In this document: piece after piece, positions 22,209 to 31,516 of the stretch | How the letters are laid out: each line of letters begins with the position of its first letter | Position numbering within the stretch: the stretch's first letter is position 1 | NCBI GenBank assembly: GCA_022650895.1 | Contig: JALCQC010000007.1 | Coordinates: 1 to 64,000, forward strand | Length of the DNA: 64,000 nucleotides | Origin: Bifidobacteriaceae bacterium | GTDB lineage: Bacteria; Actinomycetota; Actinomycetes; Actinomycetales; Bifidobacteriaceae | Reading direction: 5' to 3' | Made by a program: the position numbers and the translations under genes | The notes under the pieces: generated by a model | The model's input: only the letters and a program-made list of their open reading frames with translations | The model's database searches: none | What the model was told of the DNA's origin: nothing

Positions 22209-22745
22209 ATGACCCTTTCATACACACCGCCGTCGCAGTTGATTGCGGCGGAATTTCCCACTTCCATCGCACCTATCAACAGCGTCGGCACCTACGTCAT
22301 CCTCGCCATCGTCTGCGCACTTGCGGCAGTCTGTGCCGTAGGGATACCTTTCGCACTTGCGCACCGAACTCCACGAGAAAAGAAGGTCTCCCGGCACTCG
22401 GTAAAGCGCACACCGGAAACGTGGCGCAAACAAGTGACAGAAATCGTAGAGGCCTTTCACAAGAACGAACTCACCGAATCTGAGGCCTATGCGGGACTTG
22501 CTCGTATCAGCCGCGAATTCGCCTCCGTACGCTTGGGAACGGATTTCACTGCGAAGACCCTCATGGATCTCAATGTGCACCATCAGGTTGGCGGAAAGGC
22601 GCATTTCGACTTGTTGAAACAGACCATCTCTGCGCTGTATCCCGCTGAATTTGCCGATTCCTCCACCAATGCACAGGCCTCCGAGACCTCCGTCGACACG
22701 GCAGCGGAATGGGTCGATTCCATGATTGAAAGGTGGGTGTCATGA
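22209..22745 (+). CDS. Small membrane protein of MoxR operon
   Basis: A 178-residue protein with one hydrophobic segment (about residues 26-48) and a mostly helical cytoplasmic part. In MoxR-DUF58-vWA operons this position is often filled by a DUF4381-like membrane protein, but I see no clear signature, so I leave it as hypothetical. The ATG follows the DUF58 stop by two bases. Its stop overlaps the ATG of the next gene (ATGA at 22742), so the two are translationally coupled. Confidence 0.72.
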   Translation: MTLSYTPPSQLIAAEFPTSIAPINSVGTYVILAIVCALAAVCAVGIPFALAHRTPREKKVSRHSVKRTPETWRKQVTEIVEAFHKNELTESEAYAGLARISREFASVRLGTDFTAKTLMDLNVHHQVGGKAHFDLLKQTISALYPAEFADSSTNAQASETSVDTAAEWVDSMIERWVS

Positions 22746-23926
22746 GCGGTTTTACGTGGCGTTGGCCTCTCGCCCTTCTCATCGGAGCCCTTGCGGTAGC
22801 AGCAATCATTGCCATCATCATATTTTTCACCACACGCAAGAGGCTCACTCCTCCCGCGCAGCCGGCGGACACCCCTGCCGATACAGCTATGGGCACGCCC
22901 ACAGGGACGTCTTCAGACTCCTCCGCAGATACGACGGGCGCAGCTGCCGAAAGTGGCGACTCACAGAAGAAACCGCGGTTCCCGCTGGTGTGGAATCTAC
23001 ACGCGCAGATGAACCTCGATCCCATTGCGGCTCGGTACAGGACATACAGACTCGGAACCCTTGCCGGGATAACGCTCATGTGTCTGGCGTTGCTGACCTC
23101 TCTTGGTCTGTTCGCCCGACCCAGCACCGTTGATCAAACCCAGGACTCTTCCTCGTCACGTGACATCGTGCTCTGCCTTGACGTCTCGGGTTCCGCGCTG
23201 CCCTTCGACCGCGAGGTGATCGCGAGCTATCTGGAACTGGTAAAGAACTTCAAGAATGAACGCATCGGAATGAGCATTTTCAACTCCACTTCCCGCACCG
23301 TCTTTCCTTTGACGGAAGACTATGGCCTCGTGACACAACAGCTCACCACCGCCATGGAGGCACTCAAAGGAGTGCAGACCCAGGACGACATCGACAATAT
23401 GAGCGATGCGCAGTACCAGAAGATCTCCGACTGGTTGGCGGGAACCCAGAACCGCAAAGATGCCACCAGCCTCATCGGCGATGGCCTCGTCAACTGCGCC
23501 GCCATGATCCCCGACTTCTCGGTGACAGCGACCTCGGCCCAGACCCGCGAGTCCCCCGCCTCCATCGTGTTCGCCTCCGACAATGTCCTCTCGGGCTCCC
23601 CGCTCTATTCGTTGAGCGATGCCCTGAACATCTCGAAACTCAACGGCATCAGGGTGGATGGACTCTATACGGGTGCCGCACAGTCAGAGAACGATGCCGA
23701 AACCCTGGACATGAAGAAGAAAGTGGAAGCGAACGGCGGAACGTTCCTGACACGCTCGGAAACCGGAACTGTCGATGAACTCGTCAAGAGCATCGAGAGC
23801 CAAAGCACGAAACGCGCTGAAGAGAACACCACGACCGATCTCAGCGACAATCCTGCGCCATGGATCGCGGTGCTAGGACTTCTCTTGTGTCTGTACTTCC
23901 CCGTGATGGGATGGTTGAGACGATGA
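22742..23926 (+). CDS. vWA-domain membrane protein 1
   Basis: A 394-residue protein. The N-terminus has a hydrophobic segment (about residues 7-27), a Thr/Ala/Ser-rich linker, a second membrane segment near residues 108-122, then a vWA domain and a C-terminal membrane segment just before the end. The MIDAS motif DxSxS is present in VLCLDVSGSALPFD, with a conserved Thr/Asp region later (TSLIGDGLVNC, FASDNVLSG). The layout resembles BatA/BatB-type proteins of MoxR operons. Its ATG overlaps the upstream stop by four bases and has AAAGGTGGG upstream; the frame begins earlier at 22733, but that start lacks this overlap. Confidence 0.85.
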   Translation: MSGFTWRWPLALLIGALAVAAIIAIIIFFTTRKRLTPPAQPADTPADTAMGTPTGTSSDSSADTTGAAAESGDSQKKPRFPLVWNLHAQMNLDPIAARYRTYRLGTLAGITLMCLALLTSLGLFARPSTVDQTQDSSSSRDIVLCLDVSGSALPFDREVIASYLELVKNFKNERIGMSIFNSTSRTVFPLTEDYGLVTQQLTTAMEALKGVQTQDDIDNMSDAQYQKISDWLAGTQNRKDATSLIGDGLVNCAAMIPDFSVTATSAQTRESPASIVFASDNVLSGSPLYSLSDALNISKLNGIRVDGLYTGAAQSENDAETLDMKKKVEANGGTFLTRSETGTVDELVKSIESQSTKRAEENTTTDLSDNPAPWIAVLGLLLCLYFPVMGWLRR

Positions 23927-24957
23927 CAGGATTCACTTTCGCACCACTTTTCGGCAACCTCGCACTCACGCTGATCTTCTGCGCGATCCTCATCGCCGTG
24001 TTCGTCGTCAGCGCAGTGATGTACGCCCGCACCTCGAAAACCTCCGATGCAACCGTCGTTGATTGGATACGCAGAGGCCTTATCACCGTGCTTCTCTGCG
24101 CCGCTGCCTTCGGACCCAGCTTCGCCTCGCAAACCACAACGCAGGCCGTCAACGGAACAGACGTGTTCTTCGCCGTGGACATCACGGGCTCCATGGGAGT
24201 CAAGGATGCGCAGTACGGCTCCTCCTCCACCATCACCCGGCTGGGGGCGGCGCAGAAAGCCGTCACGGACATCACGGGCCTCTACCCCGGTGCCAGCTAT
24301 GCGGCGGTAAGCTTCGGAACCAACGCGAGCCTCGACGTCCCCCTCACTCCCGACGCACGCGCCATCACGACATGGGGAGACGGGTTAAAAGTCGAACCGA
24401 CCAGCGTTTCGAGCGGTTCTTCCCTCGACGCTCCGCTCGACACCCTGATTCGCTCTATGGAACAGGCACAAGAAAAGCATCCGAACAACCTCATCGTGCT
24501 GTATCTCATCACGGATGGCGAGCAGACCAGCGATTCCCAGCGACGAACGTTCTCCACCCTGCGCAACTATGTGGATGGAGGCGCCGTCATTGGCACCGGC
24601 AGCACACAGGGAGGGACAGTTCCGCTCATCGAATCCTCAACCGCGACACAGGATGACTCCGATTCCCAGCAGTCGGTGATCGACCCCTCCACAAAGAAGC
24701 CAGCAATTTCGAAACTCGACGCCGACACACTGAAAGATATGGCCGATGAGACCTCGACCACGTATCTTCACGTCGACTCCACCCACACGGCTGCGACACT
24801 CAAGGCCACCATTTCCGATCAGTACTCCCTGCTGTCCACCAACCGGACGCGGACGAAACTCACCTCTTTGGTGTGGCCACTGGGAATCGCCCTCTTCATA
24901 CTCATGCTCTGGGAATTCGGCGTGGCCTTTAACCGGCAAAGGAGGTACATGCGATGA
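23923..24957 (+). CDS. vWA-domain membrane protein 2
   Basis: A 344-residue BatA/BatB-like protein with two N-terminal membrane segments (about residues 9-33 and 48-68), an extracytoplasmic vWA domain and a C-terminal membrane segment (around LVWPLGIALFILMLWEFGVAF). The MIDAS motif is DVFFAVDITGSMGV (DxTxS form). Two vWA membrane proteins in a row are typical of MoxR operons and may pair. The ATG at 23923 overlaps the previous stop by four bases; the longer frame from 23860 would run inside the upstream gene. Confidence 0.85.
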   Translation: MTGFTFAPLFGNLALTLIFCAILIAVFVVSAVMYARTSKTSDATVVDWIRRGLITVLLCAAAFGPSFASQTTTQAVNGTDVFFAVDITGSMGVKDAQYGSSSTITRLGAAQKAVTDITGLYPGASYAAVSFGTNASLDVPLTPDARAITTWGDGLKVEPTSVSSGSSLDAPLDTLIRSMEQAQEKHPNNLIVLYLITDGEQTSDSQRRTFSTLRNYVDGGAVIGTGSTQGGTVPLIESSTATQDDSDSQQSVIDPSTKKPAISKLDADTLKDMADETSTTYLHVDSTHTAATLKATISDQYSLLSTNRTRTKLTSLVWPLGIALFILMLWEFGVAFNRQRRYMR

Positions 24958-25511
24958 AGAAGCACACCATCGTGCGGACCGCGACGGGCATTGTGGCCGT
25001 TCTCCTTGCCATAGGTGCGGCATTCTTCGCCTTCAACGCGTCCATCGCCAACAGTTTCAACGACACCGCCACAACTCTGAGCAAGAATCTGACGGCACTG
25101 ACGAAGAAGAATCCCGATCTCGATGCCCTCACCGTCTCGCAACAGCAGGTCAGTGCCCAACTTTCCGATCTCACCGGGACCTCTCCTCTGCAGCTGCCTC
25201 AGGTGAGGCAGAGCGTCGAAAATGCAGTGACCGTTTCGGAACAGCTTGACAAGAGGATTGCCGAACTCAAGGCGCAAGAGACCGCACAATCTCAGGATGC
25301 GGCGCTGAGCCAGCAGGATTCCTCCGACTCGAACGACTCCGATTCCTCGTCGAATGACGAAGACGAGCAAAGCGCAGAACAGAGAAAGCAACAGGAGAAG
25401 CTGGACGCCCTGCTGAAGCAGAACAGCACCAGTGAGGAGGACTCGGACGGTTCATCAGACGATGATTCCTCCACCACCTCCCCCGATTCCTCCACCACGA
25501 AACCGTGGTGA
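24954..25511 (+). CDS. Membrane-anchored acidic protein
   Basis: A 185-residue protein of unknown function. A hydrophobic segment at about residues 8-30 is followed by a helical region rich in Gln/Leu/Thr (likely coiled coil, residues 35-115) and a very acidic Ser/Asp/Glu tail that ends in Thr/Ser/Pro repeats. Its ATG overlaps the stop of vWA protein 2 (ATGA at 24954), continuing the chain of coupled genes. It may hold an assembly at the outer membrane face; this is a guess from layout only. Confidence 0.7.
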   Translation: MKKHTIVRTATGIVAVLLAIGAAFFAFNASIANSFNDTATTLSKNLTALTKKNPDLDALTVSQQQVSAQLSDLTGTSPLQLPQVRQSVENAVTVSEQLDKRIAELKAQETAQSQDAALSQQDSSDSNDSDSSSNDEDEQSAEQRKQQEKLDALLKQNSTSEEDSDGSSDDDSSTTSPDSSTTKPW

Positions 25512-25579
25512 GCGGTCCATTCGACCACACCCTCTGAATTTCTTCGCTGACGCAGGGCATGAGGATTTAACTGTGAGGC

Positions 25580-25861
25580 ATGACAACCTTCAGCACACCC
25601 CTCAGCGCCCTGCAGCTCTTCTTCGCAGGCTGCCGCTGCACCGGAGCAACCTCACGCATCCACCGTAACGTTCTGGGTGCGACGCGTGAGACCCTCTCGG
25701 CTCTCGACACCTCTCCCGTACAGATATCCGCGCTCGACGAATGGCAGGGTGTCGCAGCGGACAAATATCGTTCCGACCTCCGTTCCGCGAATGCGGTTCT
25801 CGGTGGACTTTCCGCCGATGCACGCCGCATCTATTCGCTGGTGGCAACGGAGGCAGAATGA
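25580..25861 (+). CDS. Small WXG100-like protein
   Basis: A 93-residue protein with two helices around ALDEWQGVAADKYRSDL, close to the WXG turn of the WXG100 family (W-Q-G). Length and the Tyr-x3-Leu that follows fit small type VII-linked partners. The N-terminus has two cysteines in a hydrophobic stretch, unusual for the family. The start at 25580 has no strong ribosome binding site. The stop codon overlaps the ATG of the downstream hydrolase gene (ATGA at 25858), so the two proteins are made together, as expected for a chaperone-effector pair. No signal peptide. Confidence 0.62.
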   Translation: MTTFSTPLSALQLFFAGCRCTGATSRIHRNVLGATRETLSALDTSPVQISALDEWQGVAADKYRSDLRSANAVLGGLSADARRIYSLVATEAE

Positions 25862-27330
25862 CAGCCACCACTTCCAGAGCGAGCATTTACGGCGGGCGAC
25901 ATACGGCGGGAAATCTCGCTGACGTCACGAGGCTCACTGCACAGCTAGCTCTTCTCGCCCGCAGCCTTCGCAGCTGCGCACAGAGCTGGGAAAACACCGG
26001 CCACCTTGCTGAAAACGAGTATGGGACCCTTCGGAACTGTCCCGTACTCGTCCAAAACCCCACCGATGTCTCGACCTCTGCGCACTCACCCACCCTTCGT
26101 CACAATATTTCCGCCGTGGCACCCGGTTCCACAGAGCTGGCCGTCCAATTCTCCACTCTGTCAACACGCTATTCCGACTTGTCCGATCTCGTCGCGCGAG
26201 CGCACAGCCTCTATTCGGCTGCAGACAACACGGTGTCGAAATTAGTGACTGCGGCCTTAGGAAAGCTCGGAGCCGACAACCCTCTCGGAGCGTTCCTCGG
26301 CGCCGGCCTTCTCGTGGGTTCGGCGGTTGCGGCAGGCGGAGGCTCGGAACTCGGTGGAAACATCATGAATGTCTCGGAACCCCTGCAGGAGGGAATATTC
26401 CGTGGACTTGGGAGCTTCCTCAGTGGCCGTTGGGGATTGCTCGGTGGAACCTCCGCCCATCCCGTTAACGATGCCGCCCACCACATCGCCTCCATCACCT
26501 CGTTTCTCTCCACTCTTTTCTTTGGGAACAAACTGGTGGTCACCGAACCTCAGCCAGCCATTGATCCGATAGGAGCCTCGGCCTCCATCGGCGATGCCCT
26601 TGCCAACCTCGATGCCTTGCGTGACTCTCCCCACGCATTGGACTACGGAACCGTTGCAGTCCAGAAATATGTGGACGATGACGGACACACCCGGTGGCTC
26701 GTACTGATCCCAGGAACCGACACCCATGCGGACACGGCGATCGGGTGGGGACAGAACATCGAACTGATGAGTTCTGACAACACGCAGCGCATGAATGCCG
26801 ACAGCGCGAAACTCGTCGTGGAGGCCATGGAACGCAGCGGCGTCAAACCGGATGAACCCGTCTCCCTCGTCGGTCACTCACAGGGCGGCATCATCGCCGC
26901 CACACTGGCTGCCGGTCTCGGAAAGCGCTACACCATCGCCCATGTCGTGACGGCTGGCTCCCCTATCGCCAACCATCCGATTCCCGAAAGCACCTGGGTG
27001 ACCAGCGTTGAGAATGCCGGCGAGGGCGTCTCCAACATCGATGGCGCACGAAATCCGCAACGTCCGACATGGCTCACGGTGCGCGGCACCATCACCTCTG
27101 CGGACGCGGCGGCACGCGAGAAAGGAAGCAGCGGAACAAACGGAACCGTCGTCGAGGGAGCCCCGAGCCACACCGACATCACCCATGCCATGAATTACCA
27201 ACGCGCCACATGGAAAGACGCCCAGCAGCTGGGTTCGGAGGCGCTGAACGAACACGATGAACATTTTGCCGAACAGATCAAGGGACGCTTGGAATCATCG
27301 CAGTATTACACAGGAAGAATGACACGATGA
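25858..27330 (+). CDS. Alpha/beta hydrolase with helical N-terminal (WXG-like) region
   Basis: A 490-residue protein with two parts. Residues 1-150 are helical, with heptad-like leucines and no catalytic motif, resembling the targeting region of type VII secretion effectors. A glycine/alanine-rich hydrophobic stretch follows (about residues 145-165). The C-terminal half is an alpha/beta hydrolase with the nucleophile elbow VSLVGHSQGGIIA and a candidate acid/base region including PSHTDITHAMNY. It could be a lipase, esterase or cell-wall-active hydrolase. The ATG overlaps the stop of the small WXG-like gene; the frame starts earlier at 25741 but would overlap that gene by 117 bases. It is the last gene of the MoxR block. 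Confidence 0.78.
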   Translation: MTATTSRASIYGGRHTAGNLADVTRLTAQLALLARSLRSCAQSWENTGHLAENEYGTLRNCPVLVQNPTDVSTSAHSPTLRHNISAVAPGSTELAVQFSTLSTRYSDLSDLVARAHSLYSAADNTVSKLVTAALGKLGADNPLGAFLGAGLLVGSAVAAGGGSELGGNIMNVSEPLQEGIFRGLGSFLSGRWGLLGGTSAHPVNDAAHHIASITSFLSTLFFGNKLVVTEPQPAIDPIGASASIGDALANLDALRDSPHALDYGTVAVQKYVDDDGHTRWLVLIPGTDTHADTAIGWGQNIELMSSDNTQRMNADSAKLVVEAMERSGVKPDEPVSLVGHSQGGIIAATLAAGLGKRYTIAHVVTAGSPIANHPIPESTWVTSVENAGEGVSNIDGARNPQRPTWLTVRGTITSADAAAREKGSSGTNGTVVEGAPSHTDITHAMNYQRATWKDAQQLGSEALNEHDEHFAEQIKGRLESSQYYTGRMTR

Positions 27331-27393
27331 GCGATCATGCCAGAGCCCGTTCCGTAAAGACCATGTTTCACCACCCTGAAGTACTCTTGAGGC

Positions 27394-28824
27394 ATGAATC
27401 TTTCTCAGATAACTCCCCCCATTGCTTTGAATCCTCTCGATGGAAGATACCGCCGCCAGACTGCCGCTCTGGTGGACTATTTCAGCGATGCGGCACTGAA
27501 CCGCGAGCGCATGCGCGTCGAGGTCGAATGGATGATCTTTCTTGCGGAAGGCAATGCAGGCAAGGCGCTCGTCCCCGGAGTAGAGCCCCTTGCCGACGAG
27601 GAGAAGACTTATCTAAGGCGCATTCCCGAAGACTTCGGCGCGGAAGGAATCAAGGAACATGCCGACATCGAAGCCGTTACCCATCACGACGTCAAAGCCG
27701 TCGAATACTACCTGGACGCACGCCTTGACTCCGCCGAAACGGCACTTGGACACACCACTCAGCTCACCCGCCTCAAGCCACTGGTCCACTTCGCCTGCAC
27801 CTCCGAAGACATCAATAACCTCTCCTACGCCCGTTGCATCAAGAACGGCGTCGCCGACGTATGGATGCCCCTTTTCGAACGCCTCATCTCAAACCTCGAT
27901 GACGCAGCGCACAAGTTCGCCGGCACGCCCCTTCTGAGCCTGACCCACGGTCAGCCCGCCACTCCCACGACACTCGGCAAGGAGCTTGCCGTCTACGTCT
28001 ATCGCTTGCGCCGTCAGCACAAGCACTTGGAGAACCAGGAGTACCTGGGCAAGCTCAACGGAGCGACCGGAACCTTTGGCGCACACACCGTTGCCGTGCC
28101 CGGAGTCGACTGGATCGTAGCATCGCGCACTTTCGTCACCGAGCGGATGGGCCTGGACTGGAATCCCCTCACCACGCAGATCGAATCGCACGACTGGCAA
28201 GCGGAGCTGTATTCGACCCTCTCGCATACCAATCGCATTCTGCATAACCTCGCCGTGGACGTGTGGATGTACATTTCCCGGGGCATCTTTGCGCAGACGC
28301 CCGTCAAGGGCGCGACCGGCTCCTCCACCATGCCCCACAAGGTGAACCCCATCCGCTTCGAGAACGCCGAAGCCAACTTCGAACTCTCCTGCTCGCTGCT
28401 GGATTCCCTCAGCGCCACCCTCGTGGAGAGCCGGTGGCAGCGCGACCTTACCGACTCGACCACACAACGCAACGTGGGCACGGCCATCGGCTATTCGGTG
28501 CTGGCACTGGACAATCTGCTGGGCGGACTGGGCTCCATCCATCCCAATAACCGCACCATCTCCGAAGAACTCGACCACAACTGGGAAGTTCTGGGAGAGC
28601 CGATTCAGACAGCCATGCGCGCAGCCGCCCTCGCCGGAGTGCAAGGAATGGACAATCCGTACGAACGCGTCAAAGAGCTCATGCGCGGCCACTCCATCTC
28701 CCATAAAGACGTGGAGGATTTCATCGCCACACTAGGCCTGCCAGAGTCCATGGCAAAGACACTCGCGTCCCTCACGCCGGACACATATACGGGAGTTGCG
28801 GAAAAACTCGTCGATTTCGACTGA
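27394..28824 (+). CDS. purB: Adenylosuccinate lyase
   Basis: A 476-residue cytoplasmic enzyme of purine synthesis that cleaves SAICAR and adenylosuccinate to release fumarate. The fumarase/aspartase superfamily signature appears as GATGSSTMPHKVNPIRFENAE-like region near residue 305; the active-site Ser and the basic residues are present. The N-terminus (IALNPLDGRYRRQTA) and HVAHYDVK-like HHDVKAVEYYL match the PurB branch found in bacteria with a 450-480-residue enzyme. The ATG at 27394 follows a short purine-rich TTGAGG. The gene starts 63 bases after the hydrolase gene; a promoter there is possible. Confidence 0.95.
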   Translation: MNLSQITPPIALNPLDGRYRRQTAALVDYFSDAALNRERMRVEVEWMIFLAEGNAGKALVPGVEPLADEEKTYLRRIPEDFGAEGIKEHADIEAVTHHDVKAVEYYLDARLDSAETALGHTTQLTRLKPLVHFACTSEDINNLSYARCIKNGVADVWMPLFERLISNLDDAAHKFAGTPLLSLTHGQPATPTTLGKELAVYVYRLRRQHKHLENQEYLGKLNGATGTFGAHTVAVPGVDWIVASRTFVTERMGLDWNPLTTQIESHDWQAELYSTLSHTNRILHNLAVDVWMYISRGIFAQTPVKGATGSSTMPHKVNPIRFENAEANFELSCSLLDSLSATLVESRWQRDLTDSTTQRNVGTAIGYSVLALDNLLGGLGSIHPNNRTISEELDHNWEVLGEPIQTAMRAAALAGVQGMDNPYERVKELMRGHSISHKDVEDFIATLGLPESMAKTLASLTPDTYTGVAEKLVDFD

Positions 28825-28880
28825 AACTTTCCTTAAGGAATCGTAGGATAAGAGTCATTAGAACGAGGAAAGTGAGAGAT

Positions 28881-31355
28881 ATGACGAATCCTGCGACTCG
28901 AAAGAAGCCGTCAGCCGAAGAGGTCGCCGCTGCGGAGCAGCACCATGAATTCCCCGACATCGCCATTGACGACACTCCCCCTCAACGTGTCCGCGACTGG
29001 AACGACGTCATCAGCATTGCGATAAGCGTTCTTTTCACCATCGCCCTGTTGGTGATCGCCGTGAATCTTCGCGGCACGGCAGAGGGTGTGGAATCGGATG
29101 TGAAGCAGGCCGGTTCCGGCTTCCACTGGCTCATTCAGCTTCCGCTCTCCTTCCTTCAGACCCTCACCATGGTGGGGATCGTCGTGGCAGTGATCGTGCA
29201 ATTGCTTGTCAATCGCATGTGGATACAGGCCGTTTCAGCCTCCGTGGGGCTCATTGGTGGTTTTGCCTTGGCGAGCGTATTTTCGATCGTGGTAGAAAAT
29301 TACTCGCCCACGGTGCTGGGAACACTGGTAGCTCCGTTGCACAATTGGTTCGGCTCCGGCCCCTTTGAATTCTTTACGGCGTTGGCGGCATTTCTGACGG
29401 CGGCGGGCAACAGGGCCTCACGTAAAGCCATCAGATGGGCATGGAACGTGCTCTTCGTTCTCGCAGCAGTCGTCCTCGTCTCCTCCACCATCACCATCAC
29501 CTCCATACTGGTGGCCTTCGGAATCGGACGCACCATCGGCCTTGCCCTCCGTTTCGGAATCGGCACGCAGAGCACCGGCATCTGGGGCGTACAGCTCGTC
29601 AGAGCCCTCAAGGCGGTGGGAATCGACCCACAGCAGGTGAGCCGCAGCAAAGTCAACGACGAAAACCACCCCGGCCGTATCTACGACGACGATCTCACCG
29701 AGCTCTCCCGCATCTACCACGTCGTTGCAACGGATGGGACGAAGTACCTCATCTCGGTTAACGACGAGCAGCGACACACCGTCAACTACCTGGTGCAGTT
29801 GTGGCAGGGGTTGAAGTTTCAAGGGCTCTCCATCCGCCGCGACAAATCGGTGCGCGAAACCACCGAGCACCATCTCACCATGCTGATGTCGTTGAGGACG
29901 CTCGGACTCTCCGTCCCTCCCATCGTGAATATGGGAGATTCAGGTGAATCCTCTTTCCTCGTCTTCAAGGAAGAGGATTCACCCACACGTCGCTTCGATC
30001 TCTACAACGCAACCGATCAGCAGATCAGCGAGCTTCTGCACAGTCTCGAAACGGCCCATAAGGCGGGCATCACCCACCGCGAACTCACTGCAAATTGCTT
30101 TGGGATCCGGCAGGATGGGAACGTGGTGATCTCTGGATGGAGCCACGGCGATCTCGCCAGCACACGCGCACATATTCAAGTGGACCGTGTCCAGATGCTC
30201 GCCATCCTCGCCACCGCCTTCGGGATTGAGCGAACTCTCGCCATCGCACACACCGTCTACTCCGACAATGAATTGGCAAGCATCGCCCCCTTCATGCAAA
30301 GCGTGGCCGTGCCGCAGCACACCAAGACCAGCGAGGGGTGGAACCGGCACCTCCTCAAGGAGATCCGTGAGAAACTCATCGCCCTCTCCCCCACCGAAGA
30401 ACTGGGAGCTTCCGAACCGGTGGAGCTGGCCCGATTCAATCTGCGTAAATTCGTGACAATCGTCCTTGTGGTTGTTGCGATCGTGGCAGTTTTCACACAA
30501 CTCAATCTCACTGAGGTTATCGCCGCCGTCAAGAATGCGAACCCTTGGTATGCACTGCTCGCCTTCGCGTTGGGAATCGTCTCGTGGTGCGGTTCCGCAG
30601 TGGCCTTCGGCGTCTTCATCGACAAAGACATGCGCCGTTACGACGGTATTTTGGGCACTCAGGCCGTGGCGAGCTTTACCGCTGTCTCAATGCCGGCAGC
30701 AGTGGGCCCCATCGCCGTCAATCTGCAGTTCCTGCGCAAGATCGGGTATAACAACACGCGCGCAACGGCAATTGCCACCGCGGATATGGTGGCGGAATTC
30801 GCGACCACTGCCCTCCTTTTCCTGTTCGTGGGTCTCTTTACGGGCCAAGATTCGCTCTCAGGCGCCTTGCCTGGCAAGACCCTCATCATGATCATCGGAA
30901 CCATCGGGGCGCTTTTCGGCGCCGCGATGCTCATACCTCCCGTTCGCAAGTGGGTGCGCACCACCTTCCTGCCACAACTGAAGTCGTATACACATCAACT
31001 GGTGGAGCTGTTCTCCCGTCCTGCAATTCTTGCGATTTCGGCGACGGGTTCCATCGTGCAGAACGGAACGCTTGCCCTCAGCTTCTGGGTGTCACTCCTC
31101 GCGTTTGGCTATCATGCCAACGTTTTGGAGACCGTCTTCCTCTTCCTCCTCGCCAACGCCGTCGGTTCCGCAGTGCCGACTCCAGGTGGCTTGGGAGCCG
31201 TGGAAACCGCCCTCACGCTGACCTTCACTGGCATCGGCATTCCCTCCACCATTGCCCTGCCTGCGGCACTTCTTTTCCGCGTCTGCACCTACTGGTTGAG
31301 AATTCCTCTGGGCGGTCTGTACATGAAATATATGGAACGGCACCACATGCTGTGA
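28881..31355 (+). CDS. Pseudokinase fused to flippase-like membrane domain (UPF0104/LPG_synthase_TM)
   Basis: An 824-residue integral membrane protein with three parts. An N-terminal set of about six membrane segments (residues 45-230) is followed by a cytoplasmic domain that looks like a degenerate protein kinase: GITHRELTANCFGIRQDG near residue 400 resembles the catalytic loop but with E for D and a shortened spacing, and the DFG-like site reads ISGWSHGDL with no metal aspartate. The C-terminal part (residues 510-805) has about eight membrane segments with the conserved glycine/proline region VPTPGGLGAVETALT, typical of the UPF0104 lipid-flippase family. It may move or sense lipid-linked cell-wall precursors. 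An in-frame GTG at 28872, with AGGAAA just before it, is an alternative start. Confidence 0.8.
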   Translation: MTNPATRKKPSAEEVAAAEQHHEFPDIAIDDTPPQRVRDWNDVISIAISVLFTIALLVIAVNLRGTAEGVESDVKQAGSGFHWLIQLPLSFLQTLTMVGIVVAVIVQLLVNRMWIQAVSASVGLIGGFALASVFSIVVENYSPTVLGTLVAPLHNWFGSGPFEFFTALAAFLTAAGNRASRKAIRWAWNVLFVLAAVVLVSSTITITSILVAFGIGRTIGLALRFGIGTQSTGIWGVQLVRALKAVGIDPQQVSRSKVNDENHPGRIYDDDLTELSRIYHVVATDGTKYLISVNDEQRHTVNYLVQLWQGLKFQGLSIRRDKSVRETTEHHLTMLMSLRTLGLSVPPIVNMGDSGESSFLVFKEEDSPTRRFDLYNATDQQISELLHSLETAHKAGITHRELTANCFGIRQDGNVVISGWSHGDLASTRAHIQVDRVQMLAILATAFGIERTLAIAHTVYSDNELASIAPFMQSVAVPQHTKTSEGWNRHLLKEIREKLIALSPTEELGASEPVELARFNLRKFVTIVLVVVAIVAVFTQLNLTEVIAAVKNANPWYALLAFALGIVSWCGSAVAFGVFIDKDMRRYDGILGTQAVASFTAVSMPAAVGPIAVNLQFLRKIGYNNTRATAIATADMVAEFATTALLFLFVGLFTGQDSLSGALPGKTLIMIIGTIGALFGAAMLIPPVRKWVRTTFLPQLKSYTHQLVELFSRPAILAISATGSIVQNGTLALSFWVSLLAFGYHANVLETVFLFLLANAVGSAVPTPGGLGAVETALTLTFTGIGIPSTIALPAALLFRVCTYWLRIPLGGLYMKYMERHHML

Positions 31356-31516
31356 GAGGGCTTAATTTTTACAGGCCTTTCACAGGTGTGTGAGAAACCC
31401 AAGAAAGCGCGGAAATTAGCGGGAAAATGCGAGTTTTCCGCTGGACATGAGTTATTATCTACATGAAGTCGGGTGTTCAGTCCCCATGGAACACCCCCGA
31501 AAAGAAGGAACATATT

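Noticed and set aside
28829-28842. TTCCTTAAGGAA palindrome after purB
   Set aside because: Twelve-base palindrome without further support; similar CTTAAG sites occur elsewhere by chance.
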